This document shows positions 5,713 through 7,366 of a stretch of 7,366 nucleotides of DNA, piece after piece. A model generated the notes under the pieces. That model saw only the letters and a program-made list of their open reading frames with translations, was not told the DNA's origin and ran no database searches. Location: positions 1 through 7,366 of the forward strand of contig USGC01000086.1 in NCBI GenBank assembly GCA_900554095.1, in the 5' to 3' direction. The translations under genes were made by a program, and so were the position numbers. Positions within the stretch are counted from its first letter, which is position 1. Every line of letters begins with the position of its first letter. The stretch comes from an uncultured bacterium. GTDB taxonomy: Bacteria > Cyanobacteriota > Vampirovibrionia > Gastranaerophilales > Gastranaerophilaceae.

Positions 5713-7366
5713 ATGTTAAGAGATTTTATAAAAACGTCAATGGAAAAGAAAAACACTGTGATGTTTATAACATCTCTTGTTTTTATCACAGGAATTGCGT
5801 CATACTTTAATAATAGCGAATTTGCGCTCGCAATAATGTTGACATTGGTTTCAGTGGTGCTTATTTGGGCAAACAAACTCAGTTATAGACTTGGAATTTT
5901 ATGGATTATTGTTTTTTACCTGGGGTTTTTCAATGCGCACTTTCGTATTCATAATACAGATGAGCTTGTCGGGATGACTCCGTTTAAGGGTGAAATTACA
6001 GGACGGATTTCGTCGATTCCGAACATCAGCGATGGAGAAAAAGCCAAATTCTTTTTCAAGGTTGAAACTGTCGGCAAAAAGACCGTTAAAGGAAATTCTT
6101 ATGTAAATATTGCTCTTGAAGATAATAAGAATTTTAATATCGGTGATGTTTATAAAATAAACGACGCTTATTTGAATGAACCTTTCAAGGCGACAAATCC
6201 GTCTCAGTTTGATTACGGAAAATACCTGAGAAATTTTGATACTTTTACAGTAATTTATGCAAAAGACAAGGATTGTACAAAAATAAATGAAGAATTGCCT
6301 TTGAAATGGCGTTTTATGCAAAGGCTTAACGATGTAAGAAATGATATTATAAAAGTTCATTCGCAATATTTGAAAAGTCCTAATCTTGAGATTTTAGGCG
6401 GAATTGTTTTTGGTGATGATGCCGTTGCTCCTCCTGATTATATAAAAGCGTCTTTTGTAAATTCCGGTTTGCTGCATATCTTGGCGGCATCGGGCATGAA
6501 TGTGGCATTTATTTTCGGGTTTTGGTTTTGGATAATGTCAATGCTTAAAATGCCTTACAAACCAAGGGTTATGACGGGCATGGGCGTAATCATTCTTTAT
6601 ACATTGATGACAGGTCTGGGTGCTTCGGTTATACGGGCTGCTTTAATGCTGCTTTTCGTTCTTGCCGGGAAGCTTATTAACCGGGATTCGCATAGTATTT
6701 CGCTTTTGTCCTTTGTTGCGATGTTAATGCTGATTTACAACCCGGCTTATATAAACGATGTTGGATTTCAGCTTTCGTTTATTGTAACTTTTGGGATTAT
6801 TTGTACGGCTAATGTTTTGATTGAGAAATTTCGTGGGAATAGGGTTAAAGAATACATCGCAGGCGCAATATTAATTCCAATGACGGCGCAGATTTGGGTA
6901 ATGCCTATACAGATGTTTTATTTTAATACAATCAGTACGTATTCATTATTTGCAAATGTTGCGATTATGCCGTTTTTGTCTGTTATAAGTTTTGGCGGGT
7001 TTGTATCATCAGTGCTTGCAATGATTAAACCAATTGCAAATATTGTTTGTTTTATAAGCGATTCTGTGTTGAATTTATTCTTAAACGTTCTTGTGGCAAT
7101 TTCGAACTTCTTTTCGCACATGCCTCATTCGCTAATTTTTACGACGCATCCGTCATTTTATCAAATCATACTTTATTATTTGATAGTAATTCTTGCGACA
7201 TTGATGATTAAGTTAGAAGCTAACAGACGCAACTGGATTTCGCTGGGCGTAATGATAATTTTTCTTGTGTTATCAACTATTCCAATTAAAAACAACAGGC
7301 TTGAAATTATTACATTTAATGTTGGGAATGCCGACGCGTTTTTGGTGAAAACCCCTCAAAATAAAT
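5713..7366 (+). CDS. comEC: ComEC/Rec2 DNA-uptake channel, 3' end beyond the window
   Basis: The reading frame is open from ATG 5713 to the right edge: 551 codons, partial. ComEC carries single-stranded DNA across the inner membrane in natural transformation. Domains in order: three membrane segments at about 17-77; a soluble OB-type DUF4131 domain at about 88-195 with the family signature NPSQFDYGKYL (162-172); the polytopic Competence domain from about 225 to 515. Landmarks in the latter are GGIVFGDD (229-236), GLLHILAASGMNVAFI (252-267), R308 in GLGASVIRAALM, and NPAYINDVGFQLSF (343-356). The final visible residues, LEIITFNVGNADAFLV (530-545), open the C-terminal metallo-beta-lactamase-like domain, where VGQGDA is usual; the rest lies outside. 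AAGGA lies 4 nt before the start. It is the fourth gene of the run from 2832. I see no frameshift or internal stop in the visible part. Confidence 0.93.
   Translation, partial: MLRDFIKTSMEKKNTVMFITSLVFITGIASYFNNSEFALAIMLTLVSVVLIWANKLSYRLGILWIIVFYLGFFNAHFRIHNTDELVGMTPFKGEITGRISSIPNISDGEKAKFFFKVETVGKKTVKGNSYVNIALEDNKNFNIGDVYKINDAYLNEPFKATNPSQFDYGKYLRNFDTFTVIYAKDKDCTKINEELPLKWRFMQRLNDVRNDIIKVHSQYLKSPNLEILGGIVFGDDAVAPPDYIKASFVNSGLLHILAASGMNVAFIFGFWFWIMSMLKMPYKPRVMTGMGVIILYTLMTGLGASVIRAALMLLFVLAGKLINRDSHSISLLSFVAMLMLIYNPAYINDVGFQLSFIVTFGIICTANVLIEKFRGNRVKEYIAGAILIPMTAQIWVMPIQMFYFNTISTYSLFANVAIMPFLSVISFGGFVSSVLAMIKPIANIVCFISDSVLNLFLNVLVAISNFFSHMPHSLIFTTHPSFYQIILYYLIVILATLMIKLEANRRNWISLGVMIIFLVLSTIPIKNNRLEIITFNVGNADAFLVKTPQNK

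Noticed and set aside
5899..7121. Minus-strand frames of 155 aa (5899-6366) and 67 aa (6918-7121)
   Set aside because: Antisense to comEC, whose plus-strand frame carries all expected domain motifs without interruption.
1..7366. CRISPR arrays, insertion sequences, tRNA/rRNA, long repeats
   Set aside because: No regularly spaced repeats, transposase motifs, terminal inverted repeats or RNA-gene signatures were seen; nearly all the DNA is occupied by conserved coding sequence.

Overview
This is an AT-rich bacterial chromosomal window with tight gene packing. It looks like a Gram-negative-type (diderm) cell: there is a heptose-kinase-like PfkB enzyme, a bacterial IspG, three consecutive proteins with Sec signal peptides, and a ComEC DNA channel. 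The secreted GHL10 (DUF187) protein carries an N-terminal domain of a kind I associate with cyanobacterial homologues. Together with the AT-rich codon use this makes a gut or groundwater Melainabacterium/Vampirovibrionia (Gastranaerophilales) a reasonable guess. That placement is inference only; no rRNA or other phylogenetic marker is present.

Layout. Positions 42-1650 are on the minus strand: a calcineurin-like metallophosphoesterase (916-1650), then a PfkB/RfaE-type sugar kinase (42-857). The kinase stops before its C-terminal GAGD catalytic motif, close to the left window edge. A 41-bp divergent gap (1651-1691) separates these from ispG on the plus strand (1692-2747), which encodes the iron-sulfur enzyme of the MEP isoprenoid pathway. 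An 84-bp gap (2748-2831) holds a near-consensus sigma-70-type promoter.

That promoter should drive a tightly packed run of four plus-strand genes: a 107-aa secreted protein of unknown function (2832-3155), a tyrosine-rich secreted TPR protein (3139-3801, overlapping the first gene by 17 nt), a secreted GHL10 glycoside-hydrolase-like protein (3804-5693) and comEC (5713 to beyond the right edge). Gaps are -17, 2 and 19 nt, so one transcript is likely.

How they may work together. The kinase and ispG supply envelope precursors (heptose for LPS, isoprenoids for lipid carriers). The 2832-7366 operon puts three exported proteins, one a probable envelope glycan hydrolase, next to the inner-membrane DNA-uptake channel. 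The link between the exported proteins and DNA uptake is suggested only by co-transcription. I see no mobile element, CRISPR array, tRNA, rRNA or clear intrinsic terminator. The two points most worth checking are the disrupted end of the kinase and the uncharacterised secreted trio in front of comEC.
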